Assembly (NCBI GenBank): GCA_021405325.1
Contig: QWII01000008.1
Location: 62,001-126,000, forward strand
Length of the DNA: 64,000 nucleotides
Direction of reading: 5' to 3'
Source: Caldilinea sp. CFX5
Lineage (GTDB): Bacteria > Chloroflexota > Anaerolineae > Caldilineales > Caldilineaceae
Part shown: one piece after another, positions 23,736-31,997 of the stretch
How the letters are laid out: the number at the start of each line of letters is the position of its first letter
Position numbering within the stretch: position 1 is the first letter of the stretch
Notes under the pieces: model-generated
The model's database searches: none
Seen by the model: the letters and a program-made list of their open reading frames with translations, nothing else
What the model was told of the DNA's origin: nothing
Position numbers and translations under genes: made by a program

Positions 23736-25289
23736 CTACTCGCTCTTGGTAATTTCGTACCACTCGATATGTTCAACGCTGCGCGCCGGGAAATTGGCGA
23801 CGGCATTGCTCACAATGGTGACCTCGTTGATGTGCATGGGGATCATATGACCGCCTTCGGTGGCAATGATCTGCTGCGCCGCCTGGTAGCGTTCCGTCCG
23901 TTCCGCCGGGTCTAAGGCCTGACGGGCCTCATCAAGCAGTTGGTCGAAGGCTGCGTTGACGAATTTGGCTTCGTTCAAGGGGCTGGTGGAACGGAAGACG
24001 AGGTTGAGGATTTCATCCGTGGGTCGTCCCAACCACCCGGTGGTGATAAAAGCTTCTTTCACGGCCGTTTCCGAGAAGAAGGTATCCGCCGGCGCGACCT
24101 CCAGCGTGATGTTGATGCCGGCGGCGGCGGCTTGTTGCTGGAAGATCTCACCTAGCGGCACCAGGTTGGGCAAAACATCGCTGGTATAGAGGGTCAGATC
24201 CAAGCCATCGGCATAGCCGGCCTCGGCCAACAGCGCCTTTGCCCCGGCGATATCCTGGGGACAGCCGCCTTCCGGCTCCCACCGATAGGGATCAGCCGGC
24301 GCGACGGGCGTATCACAAGTGACCACGGCATCACCATTTACGATCAAGTCAACCATCGCCTGGCGGTCGGCAACCAGACGAATCGCCTCACGCACGCGCA
24401 CGTCATCAAAGGGAGGCATGTCAATGCGCATGGATAGTCCATTCCACGTTCCTGAAGGGTATGACAAGACCGTATAATCCGCGTTGTTCATCAACAATTC
24501 GGCGGCTGTGGAACCGGCTTGCAGCAACACGTCAATCTGTCCGGCTTGCAACGCCAGCGTGCGCGCCTCGTTGTCGGCAATGGCGGGCATCTCGATGCCG
24601 GCCAACCCCGGTGCGCCGCGCCAGTAGTCGTCATTGGCGCTGAAGACCGTGGTGCCTTCGGGATCGAAGGAGGCCAGCTTGAAGGGGCCGGTGCCAATGC
24701 CGGTTGTGGCAATGGTGGCAGCGCTGTCGGCGGGGACAATGGCTGTGGGACGGCTGGAGAGCAGCAGCGGGAAGTCTGCATGGCCCGGCTCTAGTTGGAA
24801 AACGATGGTTTGCGGATCAGGGGTCTCGGTTCCTTTGATCAGCGCAAAGGTTCTGGCCGCACGCGACTCGGTGGCTGGATCGAGAATATGGGCAAAGGTG
24901 TAGGCAACATCGGCTGAATCAAACGCCGAGCCATCATGAAAGGTGACACCCTCGCGTAAGGTGAAGGTCCACACCGTGGCATCAGCGTTGGCTTCCCACG
25001 CCGTTGCCAATTCGGGCGCCGGCACACCGTTGTCATCAAGGGTGACAAGTCGATCGTACAGCAAATAGTTAGCATAGCTAAATTCTTTGGAACTGGCGGG
25101 ATCGAGGCTCTCGGCCCCACTGCGTACCAAGAAGTGCGGCACGCGTAAGATGCCGCGGCTCTCCGCTGGCTCCCCCGCACCTTCACTGGTCGCCGGCGCT
25201 GAGGTTGTATCGGACACAGGGGCAATACAGGCGCTCACCAGGGCCAAGATGAGCAGGAACGGTAGGAAATATGCGACTTTTCTGGACAT
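23736..25289 (-). CDS. Peptide/nickel-type ABC substrate-binding lipoprotein, copy 1
   Basis: The 517-residue protein is a family 5 solute-binding lipoprotein with a Sec signal: a lysine-poor N-terminus, hydrophobic FLPFLLILALVSAC and lipid cysteine 21. Family signatures: LREGVTFHDGSAFDSADVAYTFAHIL, GTGPFKLASFDP, DDVRVREAIRLVADRQAMVDL, AKALLAEAGYADGLDLTLYT. Two cysteines (CDTPVAP and EGGCPQD) may form a disulfide. It is only distantly like copy 2, so the cluster carries two specificities on one permease pair. TTTTCTCC on the plus strand (GGAGAAAA) marks the ribosome binding site. Confidence 0.9.
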   Translation of the reverse strand: MSRKVAYFLPFLLILALVSACIAPVSDTTSAPATSEGAGEPAESRGILRVPHFLVRSGAESLDPASSKEFSYANYLLYDRLVTLDDNGVPAPELATAWEANADATVWTFTLREGVTFHDGSAFDSADVAYTFAHILDPATESRAARTFALIKGTETPDPQTIVFQLEPGHADFPLLLSSRPTAIVPADSAATIATTGIGTGPFKLASFDPEGTTVFSANDDYWRGAPGLAGIEMPAIADNEARTLALQAGQIDVLLQAGSTAAELLMNNADYTVLSYPSGTWNGLSMRIDMPPFDDVRVREAIRLVADRQAMVDLIVNGDAVVTCDTPVAPADPYRWEPEGGCPQDIAGAKALLAEAGYADGLDLTLYTSDVLPNLVPLGEIFQQQAAAAGINITLEVAPADTFFSETAVKEAFITTGWLGRPTDEILNLVFRSTSPLNEAKFVNAAFDQLLDEARQALDPAERTERYQAAQQIIATEGGHMIPMHINEVTIVSNAVANFPARSVEHIEWYEITKSE

Positions 25290-25346
25290 TTTTTCTCCTT
25301 TTGCGCTTGTTGGGATTGCAGGTGTTTGGGATTTGGTAACTACTAA

Positions 25347-25432
25347 CCCCTCCCTAACCCTCCCCAGTTTGGGGAGGGAACCGTTGAGCGCTCGACAGTT
25401 CCCTCCCCAAACTGGGGAGGGTTAGGGAGGGG
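25347..25432. repeat. Long inverted repeat, 35-bp perfect arms
   Basis: Arms 25347-25381 and 25398-25432 are perfectly complementary over 35 bp, the longest such pair in the window, with a 16-nt loop. Each arm contains the smaller palindrome CCCTCCCCAAACTGGGGAGG. It lies between the second P-type ATPase and binding protein 1. Confidence 0.9.
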
Positions 25433-25516
25433 TGGGGTTGTTTGGTAATTACAGGATTTGGTTATTTATCGTCAAAAACGGCCACCGGTTGTGATCCATG
25501 TGACCGGATCACACTC

Positions 25517-27730
25517 CTATGCTTTGGGTTTTCGATGGGTCAACAGCGGTTTCATGGCAATGGCCAGGCCGCCAAAGATCGAGAGCGAATAGAAAACTTC
25601 CGTAGCGACAAAGGTGAAGCCGGCCAGCAAAATCCCCGATACCGCCACGGCGCTGACGCCGATGGTAAAGCGGACATTCTGCTTGAGGTTGCGCTCAAAT
25701 TCCCATGCCAGTTGGAAGAGATAGCGTAACTGGTTGAGATTGCCTTTCATGAGAATAATCTGGGCGGTGTCGGTCGCCACGGTGGTTGCGCCACGCAGCG
25801 AGATAGAAACATTCGCCTGGCGCATGGCAATGGCGTCATTGATGCCATCGCCGATAAAGCAAACCGTGCGTCCTTCGTCCTGTAGGCGCGCCACCAGATT
25901 GGCTTTGGCTTCCGGCAGGGTATTGGCAAAGTAGCCGGTCATCCCCAAGCTGTGGGCGAGGCTACGCGTGGGCGCTTCCTGATCACCGGAGATGATGTAG
26001 AGCGCCAGACCATCTTCATGCAACCCCTGAATAATCTGCTGCGCTTCGGGGCGCACAGTGGGCCGCAACTCAATCGCGCCCACCAGTTCATCATTCACGG
26101 CCACCATCACCAGCGAGTGACCTTGGCCCTGACAGGCTTCCGTCAATCGTTGCACCTGTTCCGGTAGGGCAATTCCCTCCATTGTCATGAAACGTCCGCT
26201 GCCCACGCGGATGACCGGGTGACTGGGCGCCCCGGTGGCTGGGTGACTGAATGCGCTGGTTGCTGCGATCAGCTTGTCATCTTCAACCAGCCGCACCTTG
26301 ATCCCATAGCCCACTTCATAGTGCGCCTGATCAATAGCGGGGAGGTGCAACTTGCGTTCGGCGGCGGCGTCCAGAATGGCGCGGGCAATCGGGTGCGTCT
26401 GGCGCGCTTCGGCGGCGGCGGCAAACCACAATACCTGTTCAGCACTGTGGCGCGTTAGCGTATGAATCTGGGCAATCTGGGGTTGTTCCAACGTCAATGT
26501 GCCGGTCTTGTCAAAGACAATGGTGTCGATCTTGCTCAAGCGCTCCAGCGCATGGGCCTCTTTGATCAGAATACCGCTTCTGGCCGCCAGATTGAGAAAG
26601 TTGAGCATCGCCAGCGAGCCGGATAGCTGACTTGTAAAGGTCGAGTTGGCGCCAATCAGGCTCACGGCGCCGGCCGTGCCGATGAAAGGCCAACTGGCGG
26701 CGCTCAACGCCAACGTCGGCAGAACCAGCCAATCGATCGTCGAAATGCCTGCTCTGACATTGGGTTTACTGTTGCCCGCGGTGCGATTGAGAATCTCGGC
26801 AATCTGGCCCGCCGTCGTCTCTTTGCTCGTCTTTTCCACCTTGACATCAACCTGCCCGGAGATGAGTAGTGTGGCGGCAAGCACCGCATCACCCACGCGC
26901 TTTTCAATGGGCTGCGCCTCCCCCGTCAACATGTGTTGGTCGATGGTGGCCGCGCCCGCAACAATCGTCCCATCGACGGGGACAATCTGCCCGGCCTGTA
27001 ACACGATAACGTCGCCGATTTGCAGTTGTGCGAAAGGAATCTCGATCTCACTGCCATTGCTGCGCACCCAGACCTTGTCCGGCTGGAGTTGAAACATGCT
27101 GACCAGGTTGTTGCGCGACCGACTTTCACTCAGGGTTTTGGTCTTGAGCATCAGGCCAAACAAGGCGGCGCCCAGGCCGCCGGCGGCGGCGTTGCCCCCC
27201 AACCAGAGATAGAGGCTATAGACACAAAGCAAATGGATGGCGCCCAGGCGTTTGGTTCGCTTCCATTCTTCATAGGCGTAGAGATAGGCGGCGCTCGATC
27301 CCAAAAGACCAACGCCGACTGCCAGCGGGATGAGCGGCGGAAAGGCCCACTGGCCCACAAGCGAAAGCGTTAGGGAGGTCATGCCCATGCCAAAGCGCCG
27401 GTTGGCAAGCCGTTCATCGCGACTCAACGCCAATGGCTCTTCCCCCAGCATCTCCTGTAATTGACCGTGGCGGGTCTTGCCCAGCAGTGGATCGATATGC
27501 TGTTGCACAAACTGTTGGTACTGCTCATCAACCGCCGCTAATTGATCTGTAAGCGCTTGGAACAGCCGTTGGGCGCGCCGTGGCAAGGCAACTGGCTTTG
27601 CGAGCGCGTCAGAGATGGTTGGTTTGTTAACCAATAGGTTTATCAATTGTTGCGGTTTGCGCTTTCGACTGCCGGCAAACCCCGCGCTGAAGATGCCGCC
27701 GGTGACAGCGTTGGGTAGGGTTGAACCCAT
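25517..27730 (-). CDS. P1B-like P-type ATPase lacking the CPx motif, copy B
   Basis: The 737-residue protein is a paralogue of copy A: actuator LTGEAQPIEK, phosphorylation site VFDKTGTLT, HP motif QTHPIAR, GDGINDAIA and the same unusual hinge VSISLRGATTVATDTAQIILM. The CPx place is replaced by residues around STFTSQLSGSLAML; even the proline kept in copy A is gone. The N-terminal 130 residues are soluble, with no metal-binding CxxC. C-terminal helices end in HRKPKA. Two such pumps around one peptide/nickel-type importer suggest a shared transport task, but the ion or lipid moved is unknown. Confidence 0.75.
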   Translation of the reverse strand: MGSTLPNAVTGGIFSAGFAGSRKRKPQQLINLLVNKPTISDALAKPVALPRRAQRLFQALTDQLAAVDEQYQQFVQQHIDPLLGKTRHGQLQEMLGEEPLALSRDERLANRRFGMGMTSLTLSLVGQWAFPPLIPLAVGVGLLGSSAAYLYAYEEWKRTKRLGAIHLLCVYSLYLWLGGNAAAGGLGAALFGLMLKTKTLSESRSRNNLVSMFQLQPDKVWVRSNGSEIEIPFAQLQIGDVIVLQAGQIVPVDGTIVAGAATIDQHMLTGEAQPIEKRVGDAVLAATLLISGQVDVKVEKTSKETTAGQIAEILNRTAGNSKPNVRAGISTIDWLVLPTLALSAASWPFIGTAGAVSLIGANSTFTSQLSGSLAMLNFLNLAARSGILIKEAHALERLSKIDTIVFDKTGTLTLEQPQIAQIHTLTRHSAEQVLWFAAAAEARQTHPIARAILDAAAERKLHLPAIDQAHYEVGYGIKVRLVEDDKLIAATSAFSHPATGAPSHPVIRVGSGRFMTMEGIALPEQVQRLTEACQGQGHSLVMVAVNDELVGAIELRPTVRPEAQQIIQGLHEDGLALYIISGDQEAPTRSLAHSLGMTGYFANTLPEAKANLVARLQDEGRTVCFIGDGINDAIAMRQANVSISLRGATTVATDTAQIILMKGNLNQLRYLFQLAWEFERNLKQNVRFTIGVSAVAVSGILLAGFTFVATEVFYSLSIFGGLAIAMKPLLTHRKPKA

Positions 27731-27791
27731 GAAGCCTCCTGACTGATGGTACGCCCTTTCTACGGTTTTGTTAATAGAATCGAACTATCTC

Positions 27792-27843
27792 GTAGGGCTG
27801 CTTGAGTTTAGCATAACTCTCGCCGAAACTCAAGCAGCCCTAC
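27792..27843. repeat. Inverted repeat, 18-bp perfect arms
   Basis: Arms 27792-27809 and 27826-27843 are perfect with a 16-nt loop. It lies between divergent genes, 60 bp upstream of the P-type ATPase start. Confidence 0.85.
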
Positions 27844-27914
27844 AGGGCAAAACCAATGAACAATTGCTTATCAAACCAACATGGTATGAACATGGGATCA
27901 ACGCAGGCTAGCTA

Positions 27915-27923
27915 TGGTATAAT
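27915..27923 (+). promoter_or_regulatory. Extended -10 promoter of the ATPase-nuclease gene
   Basis: TGGTATAAT is a perfect extended -10 element; no good -35 is seen. TATAAT is also present ahead of the related remnant at 21471. Confidence 0.55.
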
Positions 27924-27965
27924 CGCAATGTAAGTGGAGACCAGCGCGACAGCGGGAGGAATGGG

Positions 27966-29687
27966 ATGAAGAAACGCGTTTTATACAGTGAAGCCAATTA
28001 TGCGGCGATTGTGCGCGATCATGGCTATTTTGTTGACAAGACCGAGTATATTGCTAAACTGGAACAGATCCGCAACCCGGTCTTTCTCCGTCCGCGTCGT
28101 TTTGGCAAGTCGACGCTCTGCTCACTCTTGCGCTATTACTATGACTACAATGAGGCCGCACACTTTGCGGAACTCTTTGGCCACACCTGGATTGGTCAGC
28201 ACCCGACGGGACAACAGAATCAATATCTGATTCTCTATCTAAATTTTTCTAAGATTGCTACCGGTCCGACCATTCAGGAGATCGACAAAAGTTTTCGTCG
28301 GCAATGTAATCATATTTTGTACAACCTGCGAACGCAGTACGCCCCCTTGCTTGATACCATGCCGGCGATCGAGCTAACAGCGCCGGTAGCGGATAATTTG
28401 AGTGTCGTGTTGAGCCACATCTGGCAGGGCAACTTGCCCCCCGTCTTTGTCATCATCGATGAGTATGATAACTTTGCCAACCAACTGGTCACGGCGAACA
28501 AAGACCGCCTCTATCAACAACTGACCGATGACGACAGCTTTTTCAAATCATTCTTCAAAACGCTGAAAGAGGGCCGTGAAACAGGAGCGATTGCCAATGT
28601 CTTCATCACGGGGGTGCTACCGATTCTGATTGATGAACTCGCCTCCGGCTTCAACATTGCTACCATCATCACCCTTGATCCGGAATTTGAAGCGATGATT
28701 GGCTTTACCCAGCGGGAAGTGGATCGGTTATTAGATGAAGTCTATGCCGATTATGCGCTAGACCCGGCGACGCGCCCCGAAGTTGATACGGTGATCAAAA
28801 ATCATTACAATGGCTATCATTTTGTCGATCCGCAAGGGGCAGCGCTCTATAATTCCACCATCTTACTGTACTTTTTGCGCCATCTCACGCGCCACGGTCA
28901 GATGCCGGAATATTTGACCGACCTGAATTTACGCACCGACCTAAGCTGGGTGCGGCGTTTAACCAGTGCTAATGCCGGCGACACCGAAGCCTTTGTCACC
29001 CAGTTGACAACGGAAAACCGCATTCCCTATGATAAAAACTTTCTCACGAGCAAGTTCAACACGGTGCAGTTCTTCCAGCCGGGCTTCTACCCCATCTCTT
29101 TCTTCTACCTGGGCATGTTAACCCAGCAAGACAACTTTTTCTTGCGTTTGCCCAACCTCAACATGCGCCAGATTTTCATTGAATACTTCAATGAGTTGCA
29201 TCAGATCGATGTCTCAACTCGCTACTCGGAATTGATGCAAGCTTTTGTCAATCGTCCCGATTTAGAGATGCTCTTTGCCGGCTACTGGCGTGAGTATATC
29301 GGCCAGTTTCCAGAGGCCATTTTTAGCCATGTCAATGAAAATTTCTATCGCAGCACCTTCTTTGAACTATGCAGCCGCTACCTCTCCAAATGGTTCACCT
29401 GGAATATGGAGCGCTCCTACCCATCGGGCAAAAGTGACCTGGAATTCGTCGGTAAATATCACGAGAAATTTGCTGGTTTGCGCTGGGTGATTGAGTTCAA
29501 ATACTATTCCAACAGTGAGTTCCGCAAGTTAGAAACCACCATTGATGCGTTCCAACTTCGCACCGAAGATACCGTACAGATCAACGGCTACGTGGAAGGG
29601 TTGCGTCGTGAATACCCGGAAGCGCAGATCGCCCAGTTTGTCATCTACTGTTTCGGCAATCAGGGGTATCGGGTCTTTGCGGTATAG
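27966..29687 (+). CDS. AAA-ATPase_like / PD-(D/E)XK nuclease fusion
   Basis: The 573-residue protein is of the PF09820-PF08011 type. The N-terminus has the family start KRVLYSEANYAAIVRDHGYFVDKTEYI, the P-loop RPRRFGKSTL (about 42-51) and Walker B VFVIIDEYDNF (about 158-168). The C-terminal nuclease-like domain has SDLEFVG and WVIEFKYY, which supply the D and ExK of PD-(D/E)XK enzymes. These proteins are numerous in Bacteroidetes and Chloroflexota and have unproven roles, perhaps DNA processing or defence. GGGAGG lies 7-12 nt before the ATG. A deleted copy exists at 21471. Confidence 0.9.
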   Translation: MKKRVLYSEANYAAIVRDHGYFVDKTEYIAKLEQIRNPVFLRPRRFGKSTLCSLLRYYYDYNEAAHFAELFGHTWIGQHPTGQQNQYLILYLNFSKIATGPTIQEIDKSFRRQCNHILYNLRTQYAPLLDTMPAIELTAPVADNLSVVLSHIWQGNLPPVFVIIDEYDNFANQLVTANKDRLYQQLTDDDSFFKSFFKTLKEGRETGAIANVFITGVLPILIDELASGFNIATIITLDPEFEAMIGFTQREVDRLLDEVYADYALDPATRPEVDTVIKNHYNGYHFVDPQGAALYNSTILLYFLRHLTRHGQMPEYLTDLNLRTDLSWVRRLTSANAGDTEAFVTQLTTENRIPYDKNFLTSKFNTVQFFQPGFYPISFFYLGMLTQQDNFFLRLPNLNMRQIFIEYFNELHQIDVSTRYSELMQAFVNRPDLEMLFAGYWREYIGQFPEAIFSHVNENFYRSTFFELCSRYLSKWFTWNMERSYPSGKSDLEFVGKYHEKFAGLRWVIEFKYYSNSEFRKLETTIDAFQLRTEDTVQINGYVEGLRREYPEAQIAQFVIYCFGNQGYRVFAV

Positions 29688-29705
29688 GATTGAGCGAGGA
29701 AGTGG

Positions 29706-30680
29706 TTATGCAGGAGTGTTTCCGCTGGTGATTACCGGCGTTCCCGCTTGCATCGCTTCGATCACCATCATGCCAAAGCCTTCATAGAGACCGGGGAAGA
29801 GATACGCAGTGGCGAGAGCGTAGAGGGCCGGTTTATCGGCTTCGTCGATCCAGCCGCAAAAATGCACCTGCGTCAGCAGATTCAGGTCGGCGGCGATCTT
29901 TTGCGGATCAGGGGTAAAGGCACTATCCTGCGCCGGCAGCTTGCCCGCAATCACCAGACGAACGGACGGATCGCCGCCCCGATCTAGATAACGTCGATAG
30001 GCGTGGAGCGTGGCGGTAACATTTTTGCGCACATCAAAACCGCCCAGGTAGAGGAAAAAGCGGGCTGGTAACTTATATTTTTCCCGCACCGCAGCCAACA
30101 AAGCGGCGTCAGGCTGAGTATACTCAGCCTGATTCGCGCCGTTGTAAATGGCATGAACCCGCTCACCAGGAATTTGCAAATGGGTGACAATATCCGCCGC
30201 TGCCGCTTGACTGACGGTGATGACCGCCGCCGCGCGTTTGGCCGTGTAGGCGACCAGATCGGTGTAAAGCTGCTGAAGTTTTCCACCGCGGTAAGCTGGG
30301 GCCAGGCGATGAATAATGTCATGCACCGTCACCACCGTCGGGCAGGGTTGCCAGAGCGGGCCCGCCCAATAGGGAATCCATAACGCATCAGCGTGTGCCT
30401 GTCGCGCCGCCCACGGCACCGTCACCTGCTCCCACCAGAGTTTGCGCAGGTTTTTCGGCAATGCTGGCAAAGCGATCGAGTTGATCGTCACACCAGGCCA
30501 AGGCGCGTCTGCTTGACCAGTCAGCGCACCGTCTGGAACGAGCAAAGTCGCTTGGATGCTCTTCGCCTGTGCTGCAAACTGCGCCATCAGGTGATGCAAA
30601 TACTGTCCACTACCCGTAGTAAGCTGATTAAAAAACCAGCCGTTGACAACGATGTGAGTCACAATGCCAGTCTCATCCAT
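29706..30680 (-). CDS. Glycosyltransferase family 4, C-terminally truncated
   Basis: The 324-residue protein has a GT-B fold: N-terminal domain with VNGWFFNQLTTGSGQYLHHL, the DIIHRLAP hinge region, and C-terminal donor-binding domain with FFLYLGGFDVRKNV and the E-x7-E motif region GFGMMVIEAMQAGTPVI. It then stops (SGNTPA) where GT4 enzymes usually run 60-80 residues more, through the last beta-alpha units and the final helix that folds back on domain 1. It ends 18 bp from the convergent ATPase-nuclease gene, a sign of rearrangement. Activity is doubtful. The ATG at 30680 is preferred over a TTG at 30701. Confidence 0.75.
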   Translation of the reverse strand: MDETGIVTHIVVNGWFFNQLTTGSGQYLHHLMAQFAAQAKSIQATLLVPDGALTGQADAPWPGVTINSIALPALPKNLRKLWWEQVTVPWAARQAHADALWIPYWAGPLWQPCPTVVTVHDIIHRLAPAYRGGKLQQLYTDLVAYTAKRAAAVITVSQAAAADIVTHLQIPGERVHAIYNGANQAEYTQPDAALLAAVREKYKLPARFFLYLGGFDVRKNVTATLHAYRRYLDRGGDPSVRLVIAGKLPAQDSAFTPDPQKIAADLNLLTQVHFCGWIDEADKPALYALATAYLFPGLYEGFGMMVIEAMQAGTPVITSGNTPA

Positions 30681-30701
30681 TCTACCTGGTTCTTGTGGCA
30701 A

Positions 30702-30797
30702 AACGCTTTACTCAACCGCAAAGGCGCAAAGCACGCAAAGAGGTTTTCTCCTGTATTCTTTGCGATCTCTGCGTCTCTGCGGTTGTTTTAAAGCGTC
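30702..30797. repeat. Imperfect inverted repeat of GCAAAG/CTTTGCG words
   Basis: The left side (ACGCTTTACTCAACCGCA onward) pairs imperfectly with the right side (CTCTGCGGTTGTTTTAAAGCGT) over about 40 bp. It fills the gap between the glycosyltransferase and epimerase genes. Confidence 0.65.
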
Positions 30798-30798
30798 A

Positions 30799-31737
30799 TC
30801 AGCCTTGTTGTCGCATCCAATTAACGACGCGTCGTAGCCCTTCTTCCAGGCTAACCTGCGCTTGCCAGCCGAGGGTGGCTTTGGCTTTGCTGCTGTCCAG
30901 GTAGGTCGCCAAGACCTCACCAACCGGGCGCGGCAGATATTCTGGCGTCAACGGATAAGCGGTCAATTCGGTCAACACGCGATGAATTTGGTTGATGTCA
31001 GTCGGTATCCCGGTGCCGACGTTGAAAATACCCACGGCGTCGCTTTCCAACGCCAACCGGTTGGCGCGGGCGACATCACCGACGTAGGTGAAATCGCGGG
31101 TCTGTTTGCCATCACCATTGATCTTGGTCGGTTTGCCGGCCAACATGGCGCCGGCAAAGATGGCAACGACGCCGGCTTCCCCCTTGCTGTCCTGGCGCGG
31201 GCCGTAGACATTGGGGTAGCGCAGGATTGCATAGGGCAAGCCGTAGTTGGCATGGTAGAGATCGAGATGAAATTCCATGCTCAACTTGTTGGCGCCGTAG
31301 TTGTCCTTGGGGCGCGGCCACGTCGTCTCTTTGAAGGGCAATTTGCTGCCATCCTCGCTGTACCCTTCGCCATAGACCGCGCCGCCAGTGCTGGCAAAGA
31401 CGATCTTGCGGCAGTGATGCTTGCGAGCCAGTTCCAACAAGCCCAGCGTCCCCAGGATGTTGGTGGTGGCGTAGGTGATCGGGTCGTTCATACTCTCACG
31501 CACATTGGCCCGCGCCGCCTGATGGGAAATCGCTTCAATGCCTTCTTTGGCAAAAATGCGCGCCATCGCTGGCTGGTCACAAATATCCACTTCATAGAAA
31601 GTGGCGCCCGCCGGCACATTGCGCCGATGCCCCGTGTGCAAGCTATCCACAATCACCACCTGATGACCGGCGGCCAACAACTCATCTGCAATATGGCTGC
31701 CGATAAAGCCGGCACCGCCGGTGACTAATACTTTCAT
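30799..31737 (-). CDS. NAD-dependent UDP-sugar epimerase/dehydratase (GalE-like)
   Basis: The 312-residue extended short-chain dehydrogenase has the NAD motif TGGAGFIGSH (6-15), D-rich end of strand 2 (VDSLHTGHRRNV), a catalytic STGGAVYGE serine region and the YGANK tyrosine-lysine pair (about 149-153). It is closest in layout to UDP-glucose 4-epimerases of thermophilic bacteria. It probably makes UDP-sugar donors for surface glycans, fitting the glycosyltransferase downstream on the same strand. GGGAGG six nt ahead decides the ATG at 31737. Confidence 0.9.
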   Translation of the reverse strand: MKVLVTGGAGFIGSHIADELLAAGHQVVIVDSLHTGHRRNVPAGATFYEVDICDQPAMARIFAKEGIEAISHQAARANVRESMNDPITYATTNILGTLGLLELARKHHCRKIVFASTGGAVYGEGYSEDGSKLPFKETTWPRPKDNYGANKLSMEFHLDLYHANYGLPYAILRYPNVYGPRQDSKGEAGVVAIFAGAMLAGKPTKINGDGKQTRDFTYVGDVARANRLALESDAVGIFNVGTGIPTDINQIHRVLTELTAYPLTPEYLPRPVGEVLATYLDSSKAKATLGWQAQVSLEEGLRRVVNWMRQQG

Positions 31738-31997
31738 GCAGACCTCCCTGTCCATTGTCTACTGAAATCAATTTTTGCGCAAAGTCTTGTTCTGTAAAAT
31801 GACCTACGTCGATTATAGCGGTGTTCCTTGCGAAAAGTTGTTTCGCAATCTTTGCAGATTTTGACCGCAGCCGATAGAAAAAGTTCCAGCGAAGATACAA
31901 TAGACCAGCCGGGAGTTGTGGATAACTGGGGCGAATCGGCTATACTATAGGCGCCAAACCCAGCTTTCATCCAACCATGCGTACCCAGGAGGCAACG

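Noticed and set aside
25347..25432. Long perfect palindrome as a phage attachment site or transposon end
   Set aside because: No integrase, transposase or target duplication is nearby, and relatives of the element occur at three other sites; it fits the intergenic repeat family instead.
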